NCBI GenBank assembly: GCA_964409165.1
Contig: CAYPCH010000002.1
Location: 21,624-85,623 of the forward strand
Source: CAYPCH01 sp964409165
GTDB taxonomy: Bacteria; Bacillota; Clostridia; Acetivibrionales; Acetivibrionaceae
DNA: 64,000 bases
Reading direction: 5' to 3'
The notes under the pieces are model-generated. The model did no database searches. It was not told the DNA's origin and saw only the letters and a program-made list of their open reading frames with translations. Positions 9,230-19,043 of the stretch are shown here, piece after piece. Position 1 is the stretch's first letter. Every line of letters starts with the position of its first letter. A program made the translations under genes and the position numbers.

Positions 9230-10004
9230 TGGCTAACCTCCGCTCTGTATTACGGACAAATAATAAACCTATACCAAAAGTAATTGTACAGAATAAAAGT
9301 GTAATATAAAGTAAGCTCCCAAACAGTCCTCCCATTATACATCTTCCTTGAGTAATAACATTTAGGCGAAGCCACATTGGGAATGAGTTCGTTATTAGAT
9401 TAATAAAATAGTACAAAATAAAAGGCGTAAACAAAGCTACAAATCTATTTAATATGTAAGTTGATGAACAGAGACCCACGACAGACCATAACGCTCCTGC
9501 AAGAAACCACAAATAAATATGAATTAGGAAATACAAGATATAGTGCTTATTTATAAGCAACTCACCTCCAAGTGTGGTTTCAGCAAAGAATCGAAAGTTA
9601 CTTGAGTTAGAAGAAACAAGAGGTATCTTTAATAATAGTGAGAGAATAAATAAAGACATTCCTAAAGCAATTGCAGTTCCAGACGATACAGCACACGCTA
9701 TAAATTTTGAAAATCCGTACCTATTTATCCCACTACGAATAACAGATAATTTTATAAATTGGCTGTTCCAATCACTATAAAAGCTTGTTGAAAATGGGAA
9801 TGCACAAAATAGGATTACCAACATATTAAATGTACTGGATATACTAAAGAATTTAAATAAAAATAATATATCTTCTGCATATGATATTTCACTCCACACC
9901 CCTATAAAATGTACAATATACACGCCAATCACAGCTATAAAAAAATTTTTTGAGCTAAAGGATCTCCATAAATCCGTAGACATAGTTATTAATAGTTGTT
10001 TCAT
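9222..10004 (-). CDS. ABC-2-type permease subunit
   Basis: A 260-residue membrane protein with about six hydrophobic helices. It shares its size and topology, but not obvious sequence, with the next gene, which it overlaps by 8 bases. The start follows GAGAGGTATATA. The short N-terminal soluble stretch followed by a helix (FFIAVIGVYIVHFIG) fits ABC-2 half-transporters. Likely partner of the ATPase at 7654; substrate unknown. Confidence 0.68.
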   Translation of the reverse strand: MKQLLITMSTDLWRSFSSKNFFIAVIGVYIVHFIGVWSEISYAEDILFLFKFFSISSTFNMLVILFCAFPFSTSFYSDWNSQFIKLSVIRSGINRYGFSKFIACAVSSGTAIALGMSLFILSLLLKIPLVSSNSSNFRFFAETTLGGELLINKHYILYFLIHIYLWFLAGALWSVVGLCSSTYILNRFVALFTPFILYYFINLITNSFPMWLRLNVITQGRCIMGGLFGSLLYITLLFCTITFGIGLLFVRNTERRLANG

Positions 10005-10019
10005 TATATACCTCTCTAA

Positions 10020-11189
10020 TTATAAGATTTCATCTCCAGTAATTGCGTTTATACGTACATAAGTAATAAATTTTCTTTTTTCGGAATCATTTGATTCAGT
10101 TTTAAATAACCATGTTGGAATCAAATTTACTCCATCATAGTCTACTGCTCCCGTTTTCGAGTCAATACTTACATCAGTTAGTATAGGTGTATACACAATA
10201 GCAATCTCTGTTATCCTAATTTGATTTATCAATATTATATCATCATACTTTTTTTTAACTATGTTAATCGCTTGATCCATAGAAATAATTGGTAAAAGTT
10301 CGTTATTTAGTCTATTTATCTTCTGATATACCGTACCATTTGTTTTACAAAGTTCAACTCCATTTTTGGAAATAATCACCTCTATTTCGGATCCTCTAAT
10401 AGGAAGAGTAGAAGCTTGATCAGTATATCCAATAGTATCACATGGAATACCATTTAATTCAATAGGAAAAAACATATAATAGAATTCATCTTCTTTAGTC
10501 CATTTATCTTTTATTTTACATTCGGCCAATTCAATAAATTCTTTAATGCCATCCATATTCAAATAAGTTTCTTGTTCTCTTTGAAGAGTCTCGAAATCAA
10601 CAGCATATATTTTAGGTGTATAGGGGGTTATATTGAGAGATTTTAAAATGTTTATAGCCATTGACACAGCCTTTTGCTTAGGCATAAAATCAAGTTCTTG
10701 CTGTTTGAACTCTGAAAAGTTTCTAGAATTAATAACTCCTCCTTGTATAAAATCATTTAAAGTAGAATAGTAACTAAATGATTTATTTCCTTCACGAACC
10801 ACAAGACATTTATTATCATTAGTGTATATTGTATGAGTTACATTTTTCTCTTCTTTAATATTTTTTGAATCAAAAAATATACTGCATAGTTTTTTTAAAT
10901 CAAATTTTTCAGATTCAACTTGGAGTACTGCAGCTTTTGTTATATTATTTGACTTTACTTCAGCATCCACAACAAGATTCTTTTCCAATTCCTTTTGGTA
11001 TCTATTACGATTATCATTTAATAAATCGGATGTATTTTCATTTGACAATATAGACGTATTATTGGGAGCTGGGGTTTGAAAACTATGCTTAGTGTTTTTA
11101 ATCTCTTCGGTAGTACATCCAGAAATTATAAATGCAAATATAAAAACTAAAAGTAGAAAAATTAGAAAAAATTTTATTAATATTTTCAC
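10020..11189 (-). CDS. Lipoprotein of unknown function in the ABC operon
   Basis: A 389-residue protein with a long hydrophobic signal ending in lipobox IISGC (about residue 25), so it is anchored outside. The C-terminus reads WLFKTE..FITYVRINAITGDEIL, a PepSY/YycI-like ending in which a strand pair closes with a Thr-Gly-Asp turn. The middle repeats similar strand-rich units (IKEFIELAECK, GTVYQKINRLNN). Lying between the secreted protein gene (71 bases upstream) and the permease genes (15 bases downstream), it could chaperone, bind or provide immunity to the secreted product (inference). Confidence 0.65.
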   Translation of the reverse strand: MKILIKFFLIFLLLVFIFAFIISGCTTEEIKNTKHSFQTPAPNNTSILSNENTSDLLNDNRNRYQKELEKNLVVDAEVKSNNITKAAVLQVESEKFDLKKLCSIFFDSKNIKEEKNVTHTIYTNDNKCLVVREGNKSFSYYSTLNDFIQGGVINSRNFSEFKQQELDFMPKQKAVSMAINILKSLNITPYTPKIYAVDFETLQREQETYLNMDGIKEFIELAECKIKDKWTKEDEFYYMFFPIELNGIPCDTIGYTDQASTLPIRGSEIEVIISKNGVELCKTNGTVYQKINRLNNELLPIISMDQAINIVKKKYDDIILINQIRITEIAIVYTPILTDVSIDSKTGAVDYDGVNLIPTWLFKTESNDSEKRKFITYVRINAITGDEIL

Positions 11190-11260
11190 TATAAATTCAC
11201 CTCTTATATTTGATAAAACAGGCTGAAATTGGCGAGTATATCAGCTTGTTTTATACTAAA

Positions 11261-11650
11261 TTATGGAGTCCAATTGCCAGCAGCATAGTCCCTTCGACTG
11301 TCATTATCGGGCACATCATAACCGTTAAGGTAATAGTCTGTACCATATACGCCCATATTATTGTTGTAATCCAATGTTTTTGCTATAGCAATAGTAAAAT
11401 ATTTACCTTCGGTAGCTGACGCAGCATCTGAGGCACGCCTAACACGACAAAATAAATATGTATCTTTACCAAGTTCTGTTACACTAACTATTGCGTAATC
11501 TTTATTATTTGTTTTTGTTACAGTATCAGAACTCTCATGATGACCTTCCCATAAAGCAAAATCAAACCATCCAGTATCAGCAAAAGCAACCATACTTGAT
11601 GTCATAATAGCAAGTATTAACATAGTTACTGCTAAAATTCTTTTGTTCAT
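11261..11650 (-). CDS. Small secreted protein heading the ABC operon
   Basis: A 129-residue protein with a clear signal peptide (cut after VAFA), leaving about 105 residues without cysteine except one in YLFCRVRR. The mature part is rich in Asp, Asn, Tyr and Gly and ends in SRRDYAAGNWTP. This tail resembles DUF2712 or lactococcin-972-like secreted proteins, which also sit beside ABC genes; the likeness is by eye only. A strong GAGGAGG ribosome site and first-gene position suggest it is made in excess. Could be a bacteriocin-like peptide, a signal or a wall protein. Confidence 0.65.
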   Translation of the reverse strand: MNKRILAVTMLILAIMTSSMVAFADTGWFDFALWEGHHESSDTVTKTNNKDYAIVSVTELGKDTYLFCRVRRASDAASATEGKYFTIAIAKTLDYNNNMGVYGTDYYLNGYDVPDNDSRRDYAAGNWTP

Positions 11651-12262
11651 TTTATAAACCTCCTCGTTTTTAATTTTTTATTTATGATTCTTACACACCA
11701 AGTACTCGCATGAAGTGTATAAGGAATACTTAATAGTTTTATTTAATAACAAAAAAACATTATAAAACTACCGGGGATACCGTTAAAAAACACATTTTTC
11801 TACTTTTGTTGGGTTCCCCATATAGTATAAGACAACTATTCATTTCAAATAATCACAATTCTTTATTATATTATTAAGAAAACAATTCACAAAAGGTATT
11901 TAATGTAATTATAAAACTAGGCATCCATTATAACCTGTAACTTAGATTATTTCGATTCCCCCTTGTTATTATGTAGTTTTGTAGATTATAATCACTTTAT
12001 TGCATTTGATATACTTTTTTTACATTTAACAACTGTTGATAGGTAACATTTTACACTTAAATTTACCAATTAGCAAGAAGTCTTTTAGTTCAACTTCGTT
12101 TTCATTTATAGGTGCTTTAATGTAATACAATTCATTAACAATTGTATTTATTAAGTATTGTGTTAAAAACAAATATATTGCAAAAAATATCCTATTGTAT
12201 TAAAATTAATACAATAGAAAGTCAAAATCAGACTGAGAAATTGTCGACGAGGTAAAATCTTT
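11651..12262. other. Long intergenic region with palindromes
   Basis: About 610 bases without a gene, between divergently oriented coding regions. It holds a near-palindrome AATACAAT..ATTGTATT around 12125-12150 and a strong palindrome at 12192-12217 (separate entry). It presumably contains the minus-strand promoter of the secreted-protein operon and the promoter of the hydrolase fragment. No RNA gene was recognised. Confidence 0.5.
12192..12217. promoter_or_regulatory. 26-bp palindrome, operator-like
   Basis: CTATTGTATTAA (12192-12203) and TTAATACAATAG (12206-12217) are perfect complements around two bases. Half-sites ATTGTATT/AATACAAT recur about 60 bases upstream. Lying 45 bases before the hydrolase fragment, it looks like an operator for a dimeric repressor; no cognate regulator is in view. 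Confidence 0.4.
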
Positions 12263-12503
12263 ATGTTTATAGTAGAAAACACTTTTAAGGCCAGAAAAGT
12301 AATAACCATTTTACTTGTTATTTTTATTTTAATAAATATAGTTGCCGGTTTTCATGCGTATAGGTTTACACATTTTTCAGATAGCAATAAACCGAACACA
12401 ATTGATTCAAATAATCTTTCATTTACTGAAAAACTTGATATAATAGAGAACTTTGGCTATCCGATGTTAAAGAATTTATTGACAGTAACTGAAAACAAAT
12501 CTA
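12263..12503 (+). pseudogene. Truncated N-terminus of a membrane-anchored alpha/beta-hydrolase-like protein
   Basis: About 80 codons encode a membrane helix (VITILLVIFILINIVAGF), then HAYRFTHFS and LSFTEKL..YPMLKN. These recall the N-terminal leader of clostridial alpha/beta hydrolases (HAYKFTHF..., then a PRPxN block). The frame stays open to 12601, but past about 12500 it merely reads the opposite strand of the ABC ATPase gene, so the catalytic domain is missing. I infer that the exporter operon or a deletion joined here. It could instead be a real small membrane protein. Confidence 0.45.
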
Positions 12504-13385
12504 ATCCTTATAAATTTCTATACCATTACTGCTTTTGCGTATCTTCACTCTTTGATTGCCTGTCAGTTTCAATTCTTCAATATACTCATCAGGTATCTTG
12601 ATTCTACCCTTTTTGTCTATAACAGAATACTCATCATGATCTTCCCTTTTATGTTCAAGCTCCTGTAGCTTTTTTGCATAGTTTTCTTTTCTCAGCATTT
12701 CACTGCTAATCATTCCGTCACTTATTGATATTACCCTCTTGACCATGCTGGATACCTTATTATCATGTGTAACAATAACTATTGTTACCTCAAGCTCTGA
12801 ATTGAGCTTGGCAAAAGTATCCATAAGACTGTATGCCGTTCTGCTGTCAACTGATCCGGTAGGTTCATCTGCAAGGATCAGCTTGGGGTTATTTGCAAGA
12901 GCTATAGCTATTGCAACTCTTTGTTGCTCACCTCCCGAAAGCTCCCCCAGCTTGCTTTCATACCGGTTGGAAAGCCCTACCAAATCAAGCAAGTACCTTG
13001 CCCTGTCCCTTCGCTCTTTTTTACCTGTTATCATCATCGGAACTTCTACATTAGTGCAGGCTGTAAGATATGGTATAAGGTTTCTTGCATTATTTTGCCA
13101 TACAAAGCCGATGGTTTCCCTGTTATATTTCGTGAGCTGACTTAAGTTGAATTTCAAAAGGTCTTTTCCGTCAACAGTTATTTTACCTGCCGACGGTCTG
13201 TCCAGACCTGCTATAATATTCAAAAGTGTAGATTTGCCGCTACCACTCTTACCGATAATAGCCATAAGCTCGCCTTTCTCTACGGTAAGATCCAATCCCT
13301 GAAGGGCGACAACCTCAACATCTTTTGTCTTGTATATTCTTACAAGATTATCGCATTCGATCATAGGTGATATATATTCAAACAT
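12501..13385 (-). CDS. ABC ATPase (MacB-like) with C-terminal AbrB-like extension
   Basis: A 294-residue ATPase: Walker A GKSGSGKST near residue 40, signature LSGGEQQR, Walker B LILADEPTGSVD, His switch VTHD. After about residue 235 comes an extra 55-residue tail with VIDKKGRIKIPDEYIEELKL, closely resembling the strand pattern of AbrB/SpoVT DNA-binding swapped-hairpin domains. It overlaps the other ATPase gene by 8 bases and is last in the exporter operon. Two ATPases for one large permease suggests a heterodimeric nucleotide-binding pair. Similar ABC tails are known in actinobacterial transporters (from memory); DNA binding is not implied. Confidence 0.85.
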   Translation of the reverse strand: MFEYISPMIECDNLVRIYKTKDVEVVALQGLDLTVEKGELMAIIGKSGSGKSTLLNIIAGLDRPSAGKITVDGKDLLKFNLSQLTKYNRETIGFVWQNNARNLIPYLTACTNVEVPMMITGKKERRDRARYLLDLVGLSNRYESKLGELSGGEQQRVAIAIALANNPKLILADEPTGSVDSRTAYSLMDTFAKLNSELEVTIVIVTHDNKVSSMVKRVISISDGMISSEMLRKENYAKKLQELEHKREDHDEYSVIDKKGRIKIPDEYIEELKLTGNQRVKIRKSSNGIEIYKD

Positions 13386-14052
13386 GCTTAATCAACCCGT
13401 CCTCCATCATAAGTATATTATCAGCAACTTCTATCATGCTCGTGTCATGTGTGCACATAATAATTGTAATTTGTTCATCATCTACAAGATCTTTAAACAA
13501 TTTAACCATTTTAAGGCCGGTACTTGTGTCAAGCTCGGCTGTCGGCTCATCTGCAAGAAGTATCTTCGGCTTATGAGCAATTGCTCTTGCTATGGCTACC
13601 CTTTGCTGTTCTCCTCCCGACATTTCATTCGGATGATGCTTCATACGTTTCTTTAGTCCAACAAAATCCAGGCACTCTTCCACCCTGCTGGTTCTTCTCT
13701 TTTTGTCAAATCCGTAAACCCTCAGCGCAAAATCAACGTTTTCAAATGCTGACATATTGGATATTAATGCCACTGACTGAAACACAAATCCTAATTTGCT
13801 TCTCCTTATGCTATCTCTTTTTACATCAGATACATCGACTATTTCCTCACCATCTATAAATACCTTTCCCTCATTAGGTCTGTCAAGAGCACCTAGTATG
13901 TTTAGGAGCGTAGTCTTGCCTGAGCCGGAAGGTCCCATCAAAAGGTTGAAAGTCCCGGGCTCTATCGCAATATTTATATTTTTCAGTACGTCCATTTTTC
14001 TTCCTCCAACAATAAACGAACGACATATGTTTTGTGTTTTTATTGCAGACAT
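13378..14052 (-). CDS. ABC ATPase, MacB/LolD type
   Basis: A 224-residue ATPase with Walker A GPSGSGKTT, signature MSGGEQQR, Walker B ILLADEPTAELD and switch CTHD, in the usual length for MacB/LolD/FtsE-type subunits. It ends inside the start of the next ATPase gene (8-base overlap) and begins 2 bases after the permease gene ends, so the four genes form one transcript. Likely drives the FtsX-like permease encoded just upstream, if that is functional. Confidence 0.88.
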   Translation of the reverse strand: MSAIKTQNICRSFIVGGRKMDVLKNINIAIEPGTFNLLMGPSGSGKTTLLNILGALDRPNEGKVFIDGEEIVDVSDVKRDSIRRSKLGFVFQSVALISNMSAFENVDFALRVYGFDKKRRTSRVEECLDFVGLKKRMKHHPNEMSGGEQQRVAIARAIAHKPKILLADEPTAELDTSTGLKMVKLFKDLVDDEQITIIMCTHDTSMIEVADNILMMEDGLIKHV

Positions 14053-14054
14053 AA

Positions 14055-14489
14055 CTAATCCTCTCCCAATTTTAATACCTGATGAATATTTATCTTTCTA
14101 ACCAGCCAATAAAGAAAAGCAACAGCTGTTATAAGCATTACAAAGGTTATACCTATTACTCTGGCATAATCGCTCTTGTATGCAACAATTACAAAAGGAG
14201 GTACCTGCTCCGACGAAGAATATACTATCTGTAATAGAGGTATAAATATTTTACTTGCTACGCTTCCTAATATTATTCCAGTGACAATTGCAACACCCGA
14301 TACCAAAAGCTGCTCACATATCATTATCAATGAAACACTTCTCATCGGCATACCCATAGCTCTGAATATACCAAACTTCAAAGATCTGTCCTTTAAGGAA
14401 AGCACCCAGAAAACTATAAAACCAGCTGCCGCAATAAGCATGGTTATAAGAAAACACATTGTGAAAACACCGTTTGTCCCTAAAAGCAT
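14055..14489 (-). pseudogene. FtsX-like permease, C-terminal part beyond a frameshift
   Basis: These 144 codons hold the last FtsX domain: helices at FLITMLIAAAGFIVFWVL, LLVSGVAIVTGIILG and VIGITFVMLITAVAFLYWLV, with the conserved LKFGIFRAMGM loop. They continue the permease at 14480-16894 in another frame. Reading KKNDPMLLGTNG from the A7 run just upstream gives an uninterrupted protein, so this is not a separate gene with its own start. It ends 2 bases before the ATPase gene. Confidence 0.8.
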
Positions 14490-16894
14490 AGGGTCATTTT
14501 TTTCTCTATTATCTCCTGCATTGAATAATCAACTCTTTCAACCGTCAGCGCTCTTTTAATAAGTTCGTCGTTTATTACCCCGTCAGGAGTGTTCTTTTGT
14601 TTTTTGATCCATATCTCATAAGGCTGTCTGGGCAGCTTATTCAGAATATAGGAATAGTTTATAACAGCAAACTCTTTCTTTTTTGTGTTCTTTTCCCCGT
14701 CCTTTTCTCCATCATATGGATTGCAGGAAGGAAAATAGTCTATGAATTCATAGACTGTACACTCAATAATGTTATCGTTTCCCCATTGTATAAAGATGTT
14801 GTCTCCTTTTTTTAATCCATACTCATCCCTTAGTCCTGTAGATAAAATGGCTGCTTTTTGAGCCCCTGTTAGGAGGTTCATGTATTCATTTATATGATGG
14901 GACATAAGGTCACTCCTGTAGCATGTTGTTTTTGCAAATTCATGAGGTGTTATTCCCATTACTTTTACATCCCTGACATTGGCAACTCCGCTCTTAATAA
15001 AAGAATTATCATAGGAAAACACCTTAGTCATGCTTTCAATTCCTTCAATCTTCATGTACTCCTCATAAGGAGGCTCTCTGTAGTCCTCCTTATAGCTTGA
15101 AGAAGATCCCGCAATGAAGCCGCGTTGCATATGTTTTAAATTATTATACGGCTCAATCACTATATCTGCACCGTTATTATACATTATCCTGTCTGTAATA
15201 TTACTGTTGATTGTTCGTGCCTGATTGGAATTTATAATTCCGAAAGACAGTGCCAATATAATAAACAGCATAATGGATTGTTGATTACGGTCGGCTCTGC
15301 TTACATTTACAAGGGAAAAATAAAGAACCGGATTCCACCACTTCACACCAGCAATAAAAATAAGTCTCATCAAAAGAGGATATATTCTAAGGAAAACCAG
15401 GCTGACTCCCACAATAAAGAAAGTAGACATAAAGAACAATAAAGGGTCAACACCTAAATCGCTTCCTTTAACGCCTGTAAGGTTTAAAACATTCTGTCTG
15501 TTGTTAAAGCTGTAAAGACCGTAAATTGAAAGCCCCAGCACAAGAACATCAAGATATAGCTTCTTCCATAGGGGTTTTTCATTATCTTGCGTAAGGCTTC
15601 TTTTATATTGAACAATGCTTTTTGAACTGGCTTTTAAAGCAGGTACAAGCATAAATACCAAAAACACCGCTGCCGCAATAAAAGAGTACAAATATGCGTC
15701 AGCGTCAATAGTTAGTGGAAGTGCCTTTCTGCTGACAAACTCCAGAAAACCGTTAGAAGAACCGAGAAGGCTACATATCAGATAACCAAGGAATGGACCT
15801 AAAGCAAATGATATGCCTGATATGACAGTGCTCTCCAGAACATATAGCAGGAATATCTGTATTCGCCCTGCTCCTCTACTCTTTAAAAGAGCAATCTCAT
15901 TTTTGTCGTTTTTTATGATAAGTGCCGACATCATTAATGTGTAGAAACAAATTATTATCATAAGAGGAATTGTAAGAATCCAGAGTGTAATACCCAATTC
16001 CTTCTCCCTTTGTTTATAGCTTTCCAGTACTTCAATGGCAGGAAGTTTGATATCTGCAATATTTCCGTTTTTAGCTCTCCATCTGAGCTGCCCTTCATAT
16101 GTATTGCTGAGTCTTTCAATATCCTCTATTTTTATGGCACGATAGTCCAAATAATAAGTATTTTCAACATTTTCTATCTTTATCTCTTCAAAGCGTTGGG
16201 CAAGATCTGCTAAAACTTCACTGTCAAAAACAAGTGAAGTTTTAAGATTATCATACCTGTTGCCGCTCCAAAAAAGATCATTTTTATTCTCAACGGTAAA
16301 AATACATGAAATTTTGATTTTAATGATCTCCTGAGGATTTTCTTCGTTATTGTTTATTCCTGCTACCGAATAAACATTGCCTAAGAGAAGTTGCAGTCTT
16401 CCTAATGCTTCTGACGATACAGCGGTTTCATACACGCCGTTTTCGGCAACACCTTTCGGAATACTTCCATTTAATATTTTAATTTTGTCATCATACCCTG
16501 TAATGGATGCCAATGATGGAAACACACGCTTTTCATTAAAGTCTTGATCTCCTTCTCTCATTAGCCTTATACTTTTGCACGTAAACTGTCTGACTTTTTC
16601 CTCAACAGGAAGCTTATATGCAGTGCTTAGCTGCCTATTAGCTATATCCTCAACCTTTTCAACTATTTTTGGGTCATTGCCTGAATACTCTCCGAGTGAT
16701 ACGGTAAATGCTCCCGGAGAAATACCATCTTTTGCATAATTGCTTTCAAGATCCTTTGTAAGTACTTTTTGCAAAATAGCGCCCGAATACATAGGTATAC
16801 ATGCAAAAATGCCACAGGCAAACAAAACTCCGCAGAAGAGGCATATAAAAAGCCATTTGTTATTAATTATCCTGCGGTACAAAAATTCTATCAA
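14480..16894 (-). pseudogene. FtsX/MacB-like permease, N-terminal part
   Basis: 804 codons: a first helix (WLFICLFCGVLFACGIF), a large outer domain, a first three-helix FtsX bundle around residues 300-440, a long second outer region, then the frame ends at ...IIEKKMTLCF. The stop follows a run of seven A's (minus strand, near 14497-14503). One extra A, or a -1 slip on the run, continues into the 14055-14489 frame and gives a 946-residue permease of normal architecture. Whether this is a true mutation, phase variation, recoding or a sequencing error cannot be told from the sequence. Confidence 0.82.
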
Positions 16895-16905
16895 CGCCTC
16901 TCCCC

Positions 16906-17499
16906 CTATTCAATGACAACCATTTCGCCTACTTTGATGCCTTCTAAAACCTGAACCTCGTTTATTGATTCTATACCAATCTCAACATATCTTTCAGCTC
17001 TTAAGTTTCCTTCGAGAACATAAACAATATCCCTGCCCATATATTTTTTAACAGCGCTTTTAGGTATAATCAAGGCATTATCAGCTGATTTCAGTACAAG
17101 CTTGATATCCGCACTTTCTCCTCTTTCTATTCCTTCAAGGATTTCATCTGGCTTTATAAGTACAGTATCATCATACTTTTCAATTTCTTCAACGGGAACA
17201 GAACTCTCGGTCAGTACAACTTCACCTGTGCATTTTTTGCCGGAATTGGTTTGAATATCAACCTTCATACTCAACTCAAATTTATTGGCATTGAGACCTT
17301 TGTACTTTAATTGAAGATCTCCTGGTTTTGCAATAGTTGCAATGGTGATATAAGCATCTGCAAATTCTCCTTCTTTCAAAGAAGCCGTATATGTAATTTT
17401 ACCGTCTACAGGTGATATAAGCCTGCTGTTTTGAACATCCTTTCTAAGACCCTCCAGCACAAGCTTCGCAGATTCAAGATCATTTTTTTTTGAGTTCAA
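16906..17499 (-). pseudogene. HlyD/MacA-like membrane fusion protein, C-terminal part
   Basis: Second part of the fusion protein: end of the coiled-coil hairpin, lipoyl half-motif (SRLISPVDGKITYTA, with SLKEGEF following), beta-barrel and a membrane-proximal domain ending VLEGIKVGEMVVIE. The nominal start is a TTG without a ribosome site; the sequence instead continues the 17480-18070 frame across a run of nine A's. One A fewer joins LKKND into a 387-residue protein. It ends 11 bases before the permease gene. Confidence 0.8.
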
Positions 17500-18070
17500 G
17501 TTGATTTGACAAGCTAAGCTTTAGTTTTTCAAAAATGCTCTTATGGCTTTCAATTTCTTTTTTTGTGCTCTCGATTTCATTTAACGAATAGGCTTCGGGA
17601 ATATTAAGCATGGTATTGTATTTTTTTTCAAGTTCTTTAACTTGATCTTCCGACATATTTATCTCGATATCAGCAATAGACTTTGTATAATTGAGATCTT
17701 TCTGTTTTGAGTCAACTACTATTTCCTGATTTGCAATCTCCCTTTCAATATTGTCTGTTAAAAGCTCTGCTATAAGGTCGCCTTTCTTTACATTATCCCC
17801 TATTTTTGCATACAATTCTTTTAACCTTCCGCTGTTATTCTCAAAGAAAATATTTCTTTCATCAAAAGAAACAAAGGTAGCCGTACCTTTTATACTTTTT
17901 TCTATATATCCTGTTTTTGCCTCCACTGTCTTATATATTATCTCTTCAGGAACTGCAAGTGGAGGTACTAGTGCCTCTTCTTCTGAAGGGAATACGCCAC
18001 AGCCTGTTGGAAAAAGAAATAAAATAACAATCAAGCAGACCATTTTGAACGAATATAACTTCCTTTGCAT
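17480..18070 (-). pseudogene. HlyD/MacA-like membrane fusion protein, N-terminal part
   Basis: A lipoprotein signal with lipobox PTGC, then the first lipoyl half-motif (LYAKIGDNVKKGDLIAELL) and a long coiled coil (about residues 105-195). The frame stops at LELKKK followed by TGA immediately after nine A's (near 17483-17491). This is the first gene of the exporter operon: in Gram-positives such fusion proteins work with FtsX-type permeases in export of peptides or antibiotics. The gene is broken as written. Confidence 0.8.
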
Positions 18071-18191
18071 TCTTTTTACCCCCGTGATATATTTGATTGT
18101 TAGATTTATTAGACCTCTTCTAGTGAAATAAAAGAGGCAAAACTTCCGTACCTTCGATGAATTCTCAATTTTATTATTATTCTTCTTTATC

Positions 18192-18938
18192 CTATAAAAA
18201 ACTCATGGAGAATTCCAGAACTTTATCTATACCTGCCTCTTCTTGCATTTGGGTAAGCATTTCAGGAGTAATAAGACATGCCCCATCCATATGCTCATAA
18301 AATAATTCTACATTTTGAACGTATTTGTTTAGCATCGGCTGTAAATTACTCCATTGTGCATCAAGCTCCTTCTTTTTTTCATTGTCTCTTATTTTGTCAC
18401 TTAATTCTTCAAATATTTCTCGTTGAGTTTTAACATTATTCAGGCTGGCTTCCTTCAAAACCTCACGATAATTTAAAGTATCCAGAAAACAGGTTCTTTC
18501 ATAACGATAGTCGCTAAAATATTTAGTAACTTCATTCCATGTTGAAGGCATTATCTTTGTATTCTTAGGAAATATCAGTTTTTCTCCGTCTAAACTATAG
18601 TTTGTATCCTTTATTCCATATCTTAACGAATCGTAATTTTCCTGTGACTTATGAAGCCATTCAATAAACATCAAAACCCTTTCAGCATTCTTACTGCATG
18701 AAGCTATCGCTACTCCACGAGGAGTTTCTCTTAACAAGTGAGTGCTTTTCATGTACATGGGATATATACGGTACTCATATGCATTTGAAATCTTATCCGT
18801 ATTTAGATTGTTTAGATTATATACTTCACTTATTTCAATTAACTGTGATGCAAGATGCCCATTAGAAAAATAAAAAGGGTTATAATACGCATATGGGTTG
18901 CTTGTTGCATAATCGTTTGTTCTCCAGCTTTTTAACAT
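18192..18938 (-). pseudogene. Extracellular solute-binding protein, C-terminal part
   Basis: Codons for the C-terminal half of a family 1 (sugar-type) solute-binding lipoprotein, with RGVAIASCSKNAERVLMFIEWLH and YGIKDTNYSLDGEKL, resembling the DUF3502/LipO subgroup. It is in the same frame as 19044-19706. The 35 codons between them (18939-19043) are open and start right after a single TGA, so the ATG here is internal. Only the nonsense codon separates the two halves. Confidence 0.78.
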
Positions 18939-19043
18939 GGAATATGCCTGTGCAAACTCACCCGTTCTTTCTATTGAATTTACATTACTGATATCATCAG
19001 ACCAGGCAGAATAAAGGTATAATGCTAAATTATTTTCGTAGTA

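Noticed and set aside
12504..12601. Downstream part of the hydrolase-like frame
   Set aside because: It is the complement of the ABC ATPase coding end and resembles no protein.
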